Assembly (NCBI RefSeq): GCF_001522545.3
Contig: NC_031770.1
Span: forward strand, 32,744,566-32,808,565
DNA: 64,000 nt
From: Parus major
Taxonomy: Eukaryota > Chordata > Aves > Passeriformes > Paridae
Reading direction: 5' to 3'
Part shown: piece by piece, positions 48,679-60,986 of the stretch
Layout: the number at the start of each line of letters is the position of its first letter
Position numbering within the stretch: the stretch's first letter is position 1
Notes under the pieces: generated by a model
Told to the model about the DNA's origin: nothing
The model's database searches: none
What the model saw: the letters and a program-made list of their open reading frames with translations, nothing else
Made by a program: the position numbers and the translations under genes

Positions 48679-51446
48679 AATCTTACCCCACCAGCCCACA
48701 TTTAAAGTCAGATTTCAACCTTCTCTATTAATCAATAGGGACAGCTGCTGCAGAGGAAGGATGTGTGGAGAGGATCCTCTAGGTAGGATGCACAGTTGTG
48801 TTTGAAAAGATATATAAAAACTGCTTTCTACAGTTCTTCAGAAACGGGGAGAAGAGGCAAGGGGACTCAATGCAAGCCTGTCTAGAAAAAGGAAAGATGT
48901 GCTGGAATAATCTGGCAAAAATAATCTCAACACCAGTGCTGAAATGCAGCAGTACAGGAGCATACCATGGTTCTTTGTACAAAAAAGCCAAAACACTGCA
49001 TGAAAACATATGGATGACCAAGTACTGGTCTTCAAGCAATCCCACGTGTTTAAACTGATTCCACTTTATCGAGGCTACTTAAAGCAGACAGGGAATGCTA
49101 CCTGAAGATTCCCTTAAGGTCCCTGAGCAGTATATTAGCAAGTACATCTGTGACCAACAGCCAGGTTATCCCTTGTCCTGGCCCCAGGAACCAGTCTGCA
49201 CCACATGAGGGCACAACACTGGGATTCTGATCACACAGTCTGCTGAAAAGAAAGGCGAGACTCTTCTACCCTCTTCATGCAACAGCAATTCTCTCTCATA
49301 TTCAGTAGAACAGGCTGGATACAGTCTGATTCATACATACAATCTTCCTTGCAAGGAGCCAAATCTATGCCCACCCAGCAAGGTGAAGGCTGACTCAGAA
49401 AGGCATGGAATCCCAGAGTCCCACTGTCTGTGTGCTTCCTGTCCATACTACTGCCCATGGCTTGGGTGCCAAGCACGTTTGCTGTTCAGAATCAATCAGA
49501 GTAGTTTATCAGGTGAGGGACCCAAGAGTAGTGCTTGGACTCTGCTGCCAAGTTCAGACCGACACCACAGGTGGGGACTTGGGTCTGCTCAGACAAATTT
49601 TCCATCCTGAGATGCTTAACAACTTGGCTGAGCTACTGATTTGTTTACTGCTTTCTTCACCAAGACAGGAATGTATCTGTTAAAAAGAGTGTATGGCATA
49701 TTTTAAAGATAAGTCTGACCGGATGCAGGAAAAAAAAATTAGTTGTCTTCACGGATGTAAGTCCAAGTGATAATGCACAGCTCTCTTCCAATGATCAGTT
49801 CTGACTGATTTCTGAGGATGCAGGTGGCCAGCCCCTCACAAGCAAAAAAATCAATAATTTTAGTTGATAGCTTTTCCAGGATACCATAGCAAAGATTAAT
49901 TAATTAAGGTATCTGTTTTGTTTTTTTTTAAGCTAGCCTCCCAATTAGCTTCTATTTGACACAAAAAGGACATACCAAAAACTTCTCATTCAAGGTCTAC
50001 TCATTTCAACATAAAATTAAGACAACTAAATCTGACTGAATTTAAAACTAATTTATTTGTTTTCAGGAATGCAAAACCAAAGAAAGATTTATTTAGCTTC
50101 CATGGAAATAAAAACCAAACAACAAACCTAAAGGAGTGAAAGAATTGCAACAGAGCTGGCAATCACCTGGCTATAACCAAGACATTCTAATAAAAATATC
50201 AGTGTAGAAATTAGCTGACCAAAATATGGAATGAGAAAAAAATAATCACAGTGAGAAAATCTAGATATATTGATATAGTAATATTGAAGTTTGAGAAAGG
50301 CCAATAGTACACAATGATATATACAATTCCAGGGTTTAAAGATTATAACAAAACTCATAAGAATTACTAGCAAGATTCTCCAATCCTTTGTAGCTCAGAG
50401 CACAAATATATCAATCATTTTATTTAACAACTGTAAGATTTCCTGTCTCAGAAATCTAAAAAAGGCATAAGGGAAACTGAAGAGAGTAAAATTGTAAAAG
50501 CCTGTGTTCTGGGGTTTTTTTAAGCTTGCAGGTTAAATTAATTCCTACATAAATAGAAAGAAGTGTTAAACATTTCTCCCCCTCTCTAGCTAAAAAATTC
50601 TCCTAATCTTTTTTTGAAAGAGGATAATTTTTTGGTATTGGGCATTTTTAATAAATGATACTTAAAATATCTGTTGCCAGTACATTGATATGAATATACA
50701 GGCCTACCTGTCCTTTTATCTGACTCGTAGGAATTTGGGGTATTAGAATCACAGGGAAAAGAAACAACTTTTTGAAATATAAATTCAATGACATAGATGT
50801 TAAAATACCTATTTCTTTCTGAGCACATGAGAAAAGCACTCCACATATATATGACTATTTGATATATTCTTATTGGTTATCAAAGGATCAATATCTCTTT
50901 TGGTTATGTAGCAGAAATCATCAAATCCTTGGAATAGGTAGTGTCATGAAATGATGAGGATCTATAGTTATTAATTTTTTAATTAAATTTAAGTTTATTA
51001 AATTTAAATAACATGTCAATCTTGATTAAAAGCCAGTCTCCCTCAGGGATAAGGACTTCCATTAGTAATATTCTTCTATTTGTGCAGTGAGTAGATTACA
51101 AGGAATTTAAACAAATACAGATTGATTTTTGTGGGAAGAGGGTGCCCTTTATTCTTTACCATGAGCAGTCATGCTATGTTAGGGTGCTACGACACATAGC
51201 AACTCCTTTGCCTAACCAAATTTTTTAGTTTCCTTTGTGATCCATACATGTATCATTGTCAAAAATGATCATCATCACAATTCATACGTTCTTTTTGATC
51301 TTTGAAAAGTGTATCTTACACTTAAAATCATGCTTTTATCAGATATAGATAACTAAGAGGAGAAATGTAAATGAGATTTCAAGAACTCCTAAGAGAGACT
51401 AATTTCTTTCAGCAATTCTTAAATTCTCTTTACTATTTTTTCCACA

Positions 51447-52092
51447 TGTCTTGGGTTGCAATGTAACCAAATGTAACCAAAATTACGTATTCTATCTGTT
51501 AAAACCAGGTAGGACAGTTTTCTTTATCTCTTTCATGACCCATCCCTCATAACCATGTTAATGAGCCATCGAGTCTCACTGCATGACTGATAAAATTACA
51601 TCATCCCATTGGGAAATGCTCCACACAGGGAGCCAAGCATCTAAACCTGTGTATCTCTGGAGACTGGGAACACCACAGCAGCCTTTCTCTGCTGAATTCC
51701 CAAAAGAGAGAGACTGGACCCATCTACACCACCAGACCTTCAGAGGAGAGCTACACCCTTCTACAGGATCATTACTTCAACAGAACCACATCTGTCACTT
51801 CAGGACTGCAGCCACCATTTAATTGGACTGCTACCAACACCCTGACCAACAGGGTGTCAGGTTGTACCCTGACTCTGGCAGTGGGTTGTTTTTTGTTGGT
51901 TTTCTTTTTTGTACTACTACATTTTTATTTTAATTTTCCTAATAAAGAACTGTTATTCCTATTCAAATATCTTTGCCTGAGAGCCCCTTGATTTCAAGAT
52001 TATAATATTTGGAGGGGGATGGGGTGGTTTACATTCTCCCATTTCAAGGGAGGTTTCTGCCTTCCTTAGCAGACACTGTCTTTTCAAAGACA
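51447..52092 (+). mobile_element. ERVL-like solo LTR, passerine type
   Basis: It starts TGTCTTGGGTTGCAATG and ends CAAAGACA, with TG and CA termini. It contains a polyadenylation signal (AATAAA, 51941-51946) followed by gaactgttattcctattc, tttgcctgagagcccc, tttacattctcccatttcaa and cttccttagcagacac. I recognise this 3' half as that of an abundant songbird ERVL-type LTR (the TguLTR5 group, from memory). No primer-binding site or internal coding region follows, so it is a solo LTR. The 5-bp flanks do not match, so no target-site duplication is claimed. It is antisense to PLD5 and lies about 550 bp inside the intron after exon 52642-52756. Confidence 0.82.
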
Positions 52093-52641
52093 ACGTGGTT
52101 TTACATAAAAAAAGTTCATTCATGTAGTGCCAATGTGTAATTCCTCTTTAGACAGGGATTTTTGAGCCTCAAAATAACGATTAGGAAAGAAGAGACCAAA
52201 GAAATACACACAGCACAGAAAACCTTGTCAGCTGGTTAAATCTGACCACTATAAATGGTATATTTTCCAGTGCTTCAGAATCATCAGTACCATACACATT
52301 GTTCTATTAATTTACTTTGCCATTGTTCAAAAGAGGAAAAGTATCTTGTCCCACAAGGTATTAGCCCAGACTCTCAGTTTATGTTGCCTTCTATTAAAAT
52401 GGCTACAGGGAATTTAAACACCTATCTAATGTACTGCTTTTTATAGGTTTGGTAACTGCAAACATCAGCTACAGTAACAGCTTCAGATTTCCGACATCTA
52501 TGAACCAGAGAAAGCTGAAGGATTATAGGTATAGTGTAATACCAGTAGTGTGCATTTTATGTACCATTCGAGTCTGCATTTTAAATAATAGCAACATCAC
52601 ACAGTAGTAATGGCATAACAACATAAAGACCTTGGTCTTAC

Positions 52642-52756
52642 CCTTTGTTTTCAAGTCGTTTAATACCTTTGATTCCACAGGCAGTTTATCACTCACTAGT
52701 TTTATCTCAATATTTCGGGACGCCAGTTCGAGCAATTTTTCAAAAAGACGCTGACC
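52642..52756 (-). CDS. PLD5: PLD5 coding exon (second visible)
   Basis: This 115-nt exon lies between a gttcttcccag acceptor and a GTAAG donor. It starts on a whole codon and ends one base into a Gly codon. The peptide is GQRLFEKLLELASRNIEIKL followed by VSDKLPVESKVLNDLKTK. This matches the PLD5 segment that links the first strand to the first HKD region (LFEKLLxLxSxNIEIKLVSD in mammals as I recall it). The central VESKVLNDLKTK part differs more from mammals than the flanks do, as expected for a surface loop and helix. An antisense LTR lies about 550 bp downstream in the next intron. Confidence 0.94.
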
Positions 52757-53876
52757 CTGGGAAGAACATTAAAGGAAAGCAGAAGCTTTTAGATACAGAA
52801 TTGATCAAAGTGCACATCAACAAATTTAAAAAGCATGTTAAAATAAAAACACTACAAACAACATCTAAGTAACTATGTTCCTAGATATTATTAAACCTAC
52901 CCTAAAGGTTTGCAACTCAAACTGATTTTCTTGGAGAAATACTGTTCCAAAGGCCAATAAGGTATCTTGCTTTTCCCAGATTGTGCAGTACTGACAAGGT
53001 GACAGGTGTCAGGCAGAAAATGAAGCGTCCAGGGGTTTTATGCTGCATAAGCACATTTTGACATTAACTTTCTTCTAAATAATCGGTCTGTTGACTTAGT
53101 ATTAAAAGCTCCAGGAAAACAGTTTATTACATTTTTTTCTGTATTGAGTGATACTTTTGCAAGTGGTTCTAACCATAGTACAACTCATTCCCAAGTAGTT
53201 GCATGCTCATCTTTAGATGAATTATACCAAGAAGGAAAACAATGATCTATAGATATTTTATGTGCCTTTACTTTTTATCCTGCTGTAAAATGTTACTATT
53301 TAAACCCTATTTCTAACACAGAATAAGAAAAGGAAATTCATACTGAGCTGGATACATGTCAAAACAGAAATGAAGATATTTGTTTCATATGAAAAAAAAA
53401 TTAAATCATTATGTTTTTCCATATCCAAGAAACAAACAAGAATTAAAACTTCTGATTGCATTGTAAATGTTTATATTTTAGGTTCAATATTTTAAATTAA
53501 ATAAAAAAGTTTAGTGACATCCAACTAGACCATGTAAAGAATAAACTCTCAAGTGTATAGCTCCTGTGTTGTTACTACAATTACAGCCAGGGTTCACTTC
53601 CTTGCTGCTATTCTAACTTAGTCCTGCAGACACCACTTTCAATTAATAGCCCAATACAGAAAGACTTTGGATTTATGCACCTGACAAAATGCCTACCCTG
53701 CCTACACAGTTCACTTTAGATTCAATGCAATGTTTGCCTTTAGGATAAACCTAAAACAAAAAAAGCAACAGGTTTGCATCAACTTTCAAACAAATAGGTA
53801 GAAGACAAAGCTCTTCACAGAACCATGTGATATAATTCTCTGTAGAAACCAAGAACTTTAAAAGGATCTTTTAATT

Positions 53877-53892
53877 AAAAAAAAAAAAAAAC
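53877..53892. repeat. A homopolymer run
   Basis: Sixteen consecutive A residues followed by accaaaccaag. No attached element was recognised. Confidence 0.9.
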
Positions 53893-56800
53893 CAAACCAA
53901 GAACACTTTGGGATGATATAATATGATGCGGCATGGACCAACAAAATCTCAGACAAAAGTCCTCCTCACACACTGAAAACCCATCAGCAGCAGACAGTGG
54001 AAAGCCTAGCAATTTGCCCAGTAATTTCCCAGTCAGACTGAAAGCTTGAGCCTTGCTGGGCTTTAAACATTACACAGTCACAGAAAGTAGTGCTTCCCCT
54101 GGCTAAAGTACAGACCTATTTTCTAATATTCACTTATTTTGAATATTTGTGGCAAAAAAAAATATACCCATCCCCCTAAAATATAGCTTTCTCAAAATTA
54201 CCAATCAGCCAGAGGCTGCAATGCAAACAGAACTACTGTCTGTTTCACTTTTGTAAAGTATGACTGCTTACTCACTCAAATCCATAGTATAGCTCCCTGA
54301 TCATCCCAGGGCTCACAAGAACTTAGCAGTGAACACAGTGCTTGCATAGTGAAAGCATTAAAGAACAGCTAACAGAACAGGAAAACGAAAACACTCTTTC
54401 CATGAAGTTCCAAATGCTTCTTATACTCAGATTCGGCACTTCCCAAGGTGACTAGGTGGTTCCATATATAAGAAATACTTTCCATGATTTTAACTCACAC
54501 ACCCAAGAGCCCCGAACTGCTGTGTAAGTGAAGAGTGGCTTTCCCTCACATATCTCATCAAGCTAAAAAAAAATAAATATCCGTAACTCTTACACCAGAG
54601 ATTGTGTTGGGTATTTTTAAGAAGAGCAGATGTTACAGAGAATATAAGAATTAATGAGATAGGAGTGTGGAGGAGATGGATGATGGATGGCTTTCCAGCA
54701 TGATTCTGCGGGAGCAGAGGTGCACTGACAGGTGTGCCTGGGTGCCCTGCTCCCTCCAAGAGGGTTTCTCATGCAAGTGCTACAGTCTGGCACTGCTAGA
54801 CTCTAACCAAATCTGGAAACAGACATCACTGCCAGGCTGTCCGCTAAATTTCCAATCCTTGCTTTGCCCCATCCCCCCAGCTATCCCAAAGCAACAGGCT
54901 CCTGGGTAAGCCAGCCTTTGGACATGCTTCATATGGGTCTCCTGACTGGGAAACACCAGCACTTTTGGTTTTCATCAGCTACATCTTTGCAAAAGTGAGT
55001 TGAGAAACTCAAGGATTAAAAGGTTTGCATTATGCATATTAACTAATATATGTATAAGCAGAAACAGCTACTCAGGTTCTCTGTGTTGATTCCATTTACT
55101 AGTTAGACAGATAAACACCATTTTTGTTTAGGTTATCTGTAAAAACTTATTTTGTCTAGAAGCACAGCAGAAAGCTCTAGCATACAAAAATAAACATAGA
55201 AAATGCATTCATAAATTGGATTGAAAATTATTATCATTATCAATACAAATTACTGCATTAACTCCTCTGATAAAGAAATTATTAGAAAATTAATGTCTAA
55301 AAGTGATAAAATTAATTGCTTCAGGGGGTGGTTCCTAATCGTATTTCCCTATGGTAGTTATTTTCAGATATTATTGCCACTTCTACCTGCAGGAGACTTT
55401 ATTTACAGGATTTGTAAAATCTTTGACAAACAAGTCTGGACTTTCTGTATTAACTGTAGTTTGGACAAAAAATAACCTGGCAATACCTCCTGAGTTTTCC
55501 TTGATATTAGTATGCCCTGATGTAAGCAACATAGCTGTCTCCTATAAGCCATGCTGCCCGTTGAACAGCCCATCCTATGTGTTAATAGATTACCGGGAGT
55601 GCAGCCCTGCATTCCAATGAAACCATCTCCTCTGAAAATGCATCTGTTTTCCCATCAGGGATACCAAAAGCTATCCATTTATGGTATTTTTTCCCCCCAA
55701 TTATGTGTATAATTTGAGGTAAAACCCCAAATTGATTCAATATTTAAAGCATCTCTAAGTAGTGATGGTTTAAACTAGGAGTACGCTCACCACAAATATT
55801 TGTGTTTATATAGGTACATAAAAACCACCACCCATGACAAAATTAGAAAGAATTCCCTTTGTCTCATCTGTTAGTGCATCATCCCCCAGCAGGCATTCAT
55901 ACCCTCACCAGGACTTAAGCTCAACAAACCAAACCATGAAAAATTCACAACTTGCTTTTAAAAGCAAGTATATACTCTAGTAAATAGTTATTAGAAATTC
56001 TTCCCACACTGCTGAAGAACCTAGACTTCTTCCCCATTAATATTAATTTGAAATCCAGTTTCTACACTTTCTGACATATTTACTTGCAATTTTACTGGTT
56101 TGTTCCATGAAAAGAAAAAAAGATAGGACAGAAGGTCTGAAATGTTTTGTTACTGCTGTCAGAGCATTTGAAATGCTTCTGTTGAATACAAACCCTTAAG
56201 CTGTCATTCAGACCACATTCCCTTTGTGAGACAATACCAGGCTGCTGCATGACTACGTGACAGTGATCAGAAGCATATCTATATACCCAGCTCATGAGGA
56301 CTGAGAAACAGAAGCAGACAAGTGCTATGAAACTGTGGCTACCTTATAGCAGTATCTGCATTTTAAAAAAAAATACCATCAGAAATCTGCTTATCCCAAT
56401 AAAATATTCTTTTACACCTTTTACTGTTTGAAAAAAAACTTATCAAAAGTGACAATACAGAATATAAAAAACATTTATCACATGAAAAAAAAATACTTCT
56501 GCATGGTAGCTTTAAACTATCATAAATCTCAAATATCAGTCCCAACTGTACCTGCCACAGAATACTGGTGAATTAAAAAAAAACAAAACCCAAAGATGTC
56601 ATTACCAAAAGGTCTTGAAATTTCCCCCAAAGAAATTTATTGGCAGCGTCTAGACAGGTTGATTGTAACCTGGCTGATTTCCCTTGTCTGCTCTTGTCTC
56701 TATCAGCACAGGTTCCTCATTAGAAATAAAATGGGGAGATACAAACATGAAAATGCAGTTATTTACTGAAGGACTCTCAAGTTGCATTATTGTACTCTTC

Positions 56801-58425
56801 AGTAACATTGATTCCTACAGTTTAGAAAATGCTTATCTTTTTAATCCCACATTAAAAAACTGGTTATTTAATAGACTTTTCTTCTGTTTTTTTTAGATAT
56901 AATTCCACTATTTTTTCCCAAGTTTTCCCATAATCAAGCCTCTGGGTATATTGCTAAAACATCACTAAAAGCCGTGCATGCTGGCAGAGACCAATAGAGA
57001 AAATACATCAAGAAATCCTAACTTTTACTGCTGCTGTCTAATACAGAACAAACTTAAATTATTTCCTCAATTCTTCTAACCAAACAGTTAACGCAAATGA
57101 AGGGAATATGCTTTCATTTTAAAAACACTCCTTTCATTGAATTTATTTTCTATGCCTCAGTCAGTACCAGGGAAACATCACCACCTGAAGAGGAGAGATG
57201 ACTACATCAAGATGAGCTTATAGATCTCTATGGCTGATCCTATCCAATTTCCACTGAGAGCTGCTAGATTTAGAGATATCATCTTCTTTTTATTTATTTG
57301 CATTTTAAAATAATTTTCAAGGAAGGGAACTTAACCTCTTGCACTAACATTTGTTCTACCAAACAAATCCCTTAAGCTCCTTGGGCAATGAATGTGTGAG
57401 TGACTCATGACTTCTCATAAGAGATTCATTACAAAGCTGGACAGCTGCCTTACATGAGACAGAGGATCAGATGGATGGGGGACTTCCCGCATCAATCAGT
57501 TTGAGAGATGCACGGTAGGTTGGTGAATAAAAACAGAAGTATGTTTTTTATGTGATACTTGTAAAAATCAAATGCAAATCTACCTTTGATCACCTTATGT
57601 TTATCTAAATATCTATCCAGGGATAACTATGTCATACACATAGCAATACCAATAAGCCATGATAGCATTGATTCTGATTTGTGAAAAAGAAACTTTGTGA
57701 AGGACCTGCTGGAAATCTAAAAGGTCATTCTAAATTAAAGTTTCAAAACAAAAGATGAGCCAGAGGAAATGGACTGTGAAAATTGTAAACTGGTATCATC
57801 TTGTATTCACCTCTCTCTTTTCACTGAAAATTAATCAAAATCCATCCTTAAAAGCAAGTTTCCATTTTCCTCTAATATCTTTAAACATCAGATTGCCACA
57901 GGAAGAGTCACATACTCACATTCTACAAAAACCTCATTGCTTCTACATGACAACTACCCTGCTATCTTGAGAACACATCTATGACAATACAAACTCACCA
58001 AAATACATGGATTTTTTCTGAAAGAGAAGAGCAGTGTAGAGAGAACTCACTATTTTGCCAAGTAAATATTAGTTTAATTGACTGCTTTATCTATTGAAGC
58101 ACAGAAAAACCATCTCATCATGTGAGAATGATCTGTCTTTAGAGAATCCAATTTCGGAAAACTCATCATCTCAGATGACTGAGTGTGGCTGTTGTGACCT
58201 GAACAGCTCAGTTGGCAATGAATGTTTATTTAGATTTGTAACAACAAAATACAGACAAGCATGAGTCAAGGACAGTAGGTAACATACCCACAAACAAAAA
58301 TAAAGAAAATACAGCAGGAAGATCTCCAATTTTATATATTCAAATGTATACATATCTATGTATGTTCAATATATATTTGGACAAGATAGACAATATCTAA
58401 GCATACAGATGACATGTATATTGGG

Positions 58426-58560
58426 CATATATATATATGTGTGTATAGAAAGCTGCAGAATTTCCTGCTACATTCTTCTTCAACATGTATATTGTTCATA
58501 TGTGTGTGTACATATGTGTTCATATGTGCATGTACATGTATGCATGCATGTTTGTATGTG
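58426..58560. repeat. Alternating purine-pyrimidine TG/CA/TA tract
   Basis: Two stretches, 58426-58446 (catatatatatatatgtgtgta) and 58494-58560 (tgtgtgtacatatgtg and tgcatgtacatgtatgcatg), are largely alternating purine-pyrimidine and are separated by about 45 bp of ordinary sequence. It is degenerate microsatellite DNA. Confidence 0.85.
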
Positions 58561-60817
58561 ACTACACAGATGTAGGGAGAGAATGTGGTAACTAATAGTA
58601 GTATCTAATTGAGAAAAAGAAATCTAGCCAACTCTGCTTTTCTCCTTTAAAAACCCATGTCTGTTCAAGTGCTCTTCTGGAGAACCTTGCTCTCCAATGC
58701 GACTTGAACATTCATAAAATGGAACTTGCTAATTATAGATCAGGATGTAAGTCCAAATGGAAAATGGTTATGTCCTTAGTTTCTAAAAAACAAGAATCAT
58801 TCAAGGAACAACTAAGATGATTCACTAAGCACTGTACTACTTGTGAATTTTGCATCTCAGCCCCTTACCTTTCATAATGCTTCTGCTATATTGGTCAAAT
58901 TTCCCTAAACTCAAATTGTAAAGACTTGAGGACATTGGATTTATTCATCAAACAATTACTAGATTATAGTTATTGAAGCTCCTCTGAAATTTCACTTACA
59001 CTTCACTGAGCTGAGAAAGCAGATGTAACAATACAAGTTCTCCCTTCCCTTTAACAGCATGAGCTTTGTGTACATTCTCTGGGGCAGGAATTTGCTAAGA
59101 AACACTGCCTCTTGGCAATTTTTTAGCAATCAGACTGGCCAATAACAGTACTGTGTTTTAGCATGAATGGACAAGGTTGACAGAAAGATCTATCAGCTGT
59201 TCAGCCCACACTGCTGTACAAATGAGAAGATGATTGGAATATTAATTTCCATTAAACAGAAAAGCTACTCATTTCTGTACAACTACTAGCAGGCAAAAAA
59301 AAACCAAAAAACATAGCTAGACTAGAATATTATGAAAAATCTTTCATTTTTTCATCTTCAACTGTGCATTTGAGGACAAAAGACCAAATCCACTTCTTAG
59401 ATGCCTCTTCTTCCTTTCCCTGCTGAATAGTATCTTACAGTTTTTACTTTGCAATGTGAATGTGGAAATGGATTTGATGCTTAACTACAGGAATCCCAAA
59501 TTCAATTTTACTATTTTTTGTCTCTGTTTGGGATTTGTTAGGCTCTGTCAGCTTTGAAGCAAATGACATGCTGAAATTTTTTTCAGACAAAATATTTTTG
59601 AAAGATTCATGTACATATGAATTCATGCACATCCTAGAAACATCTAAGGCACTATCTCCATGAATTCATCTGCTTGAATGACACTACATGGTTTGAAGCT
59701 GCTTAGGCAATAAATTTAAATAAAGCTTAGCTGCATAATTACATTGTGAAAAATGTCAGTATTTTGATATTCCATAAATTTATTCACCAACCATATTCCA
59801 ATATTTAGAAGCATTCTAAAATGAAGGGTTTGCATTACATTTTCTATTCATCTGCTCACCTTATATTTTTCAGTATTTTAAATGGACATGTAGAAAACTT
59901 ATTCTGAAGAAAAATTAATGCTGCCTCAACTAGGCTAGAGTCTATTTCAAAAGAAGCAGAATATAGTTGGTTAGATTACCAAGATTTGCCTATCATCTAC
60001 CGAAAGACATTTTTTACTGCACAGCATCAACAGAACTAGAAAGGAAAGCCAAGAGTTTATGCCATGGTATAATAGAGCTGATTCCTTACAATTACCTGGC
60101 TGACATTTTAGCCCCATTTCATGTCAGCTGAGTGTCTCCTTTCAGCAAACAATGTGTCTAGTGGAAAAGAGGAGATACTCTCAGCTTTTCTCTGATGTGT
60201 TGGTTTCACAAGTGATGCTATATGGAAATCTTTCCTGACCATATTTATAAAAAGATTGCTCTCAAAAATGAAGTGTTTGTTGGCACAGCATCACTGTAAT
60301 GCACGTCTGCCTTATTCACTATGATTTATTACTTTTCATGCTGTTCTTAATTGCAGAAATCTTGAACACTGCTCCCTCCAAGGATTAATTTTGAAAAGAC
60401 ATGAATCATCTGATACAATATTGTTATTTGTAAGTGTAATTCTATCCATCTATTTGGCTGGAGAATTAATCCACACGCTTGCCTTTTTATTTCCTCAGTA
60501 GCACCAGATAGAAAATAATTGCATAGATTTATAAATATTCCCAAATAGGTGGATGTGCTAATATATATACAATTTGACATTTTTCTTAAGGTCACACAAT
60601 GACTTTCTTTCCTAAGGTGGAAGTGCTATATGTTGAATGTTATCTAGTCCAAGCACACCACTGCTCTCAGAAACTTTTGTATTGGCAGGAAAATCCCCAT
60701 TTTTTAGACTCCTCAGATAAATAGTTCTGCTACAGGGGAGGGTTTTAGTTCTGTAAAACAGTTTGGCAATAAGAACAGACTGTTAAGGTCCCACTCTTTC
60801 GTTACACTAGAACATAC

Positions 60818-60986
60818 CTGGCATGCTGATGGATGACTGTGATTGAGGTCCCACTGGGAAGATACTATGTCAACAGACTTTTCAGCCATATTAAGCAAAT
60901 TCATCCAGCCTTGGAAAAGAGACAAATGGGATGGTGCACTGTCTGAATAGTTGATCCCTTCAGGAATATTTTCCACAAGAGCAACC
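60818..60986 (-). CDS. PLD5: PLD5 coding exon (first visible), start of the lumenal PLD domain
   Basis: This 169-nt exon follows an acceptor reading ctattctcag and ends at CAG before a GTATGT donor. It begins with the last base of a split codon and ends on a whole codon. The peptide runs VALVENIPEGINYSDSAP, then LSLFQGWMNLLNMAEKSVDI, then VSSQWDLNHSHPSACQ. NYS is a potential N-glycosylation sequon. The LLNMAEKSVDIVS stretch corresponds to the first core beta strand of the PLD fold in PLD3/4/5, where a membrane-anchored protein enters its lumenal domain. It is nearly identical to my memory of human PLD5. The upstream exon carrying the first two bases of its split codon is off the right side. 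Confidence 0.95.

Larger units (their letters stand above)
29848..52641 (-). other. PLD5: PLD5 intron (22.8 kb), the largest in the window
   Basis: The intron is bounded by a GTAAG donor at 52641 and a tctctag acceptor ending at 29848. It contains the ERVL-like LTR (51.4-52.1 kb), a CR1 with a nested LTR (33.0-33.8 kb), CR1 fragments at 37.4 and 45.4 kb, an AT repeat and T-run near 48.2-48.7 kb, and an exact 20-bp tandem duplication at 31.64 kb. A mildly GC-rich patch at about 35.6-36.0 kb has no recognisable identity. No exon was found on either strand. The 130-codon open frame at 44942-45334 has no recognisable domain. Confidence 0.8.
52757..60817 (-). other. PLD5: PLD5 intron (8.1 kb)
   Basis: The intron starts with GTATGT and ends with CCCAG on the minus strand. 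It contains an alternating purine-pyrimidine tract near 58.43-58.56 kb, an A-run at 53877-53892, and a possible but unproven CR1 trace near 60.60-60.70 kb. I see no exon, RNA gene or clear mobile element in the remainder. Confidence 0.8.

Noticed and set aside
51442..52097. Target-site duplication around the ERVL-like LTR
   Set aside because: The 5-bp flanks (CCACA and ACGTG) do not match, so the duplication has decayed or the end is misplaced.
60600..60700. Possible CR1 trace (gttatctagtccaagc)
   Set aside because: Only about 15 bases resemble the CR1 box, and the flanks do not continue the consensus.
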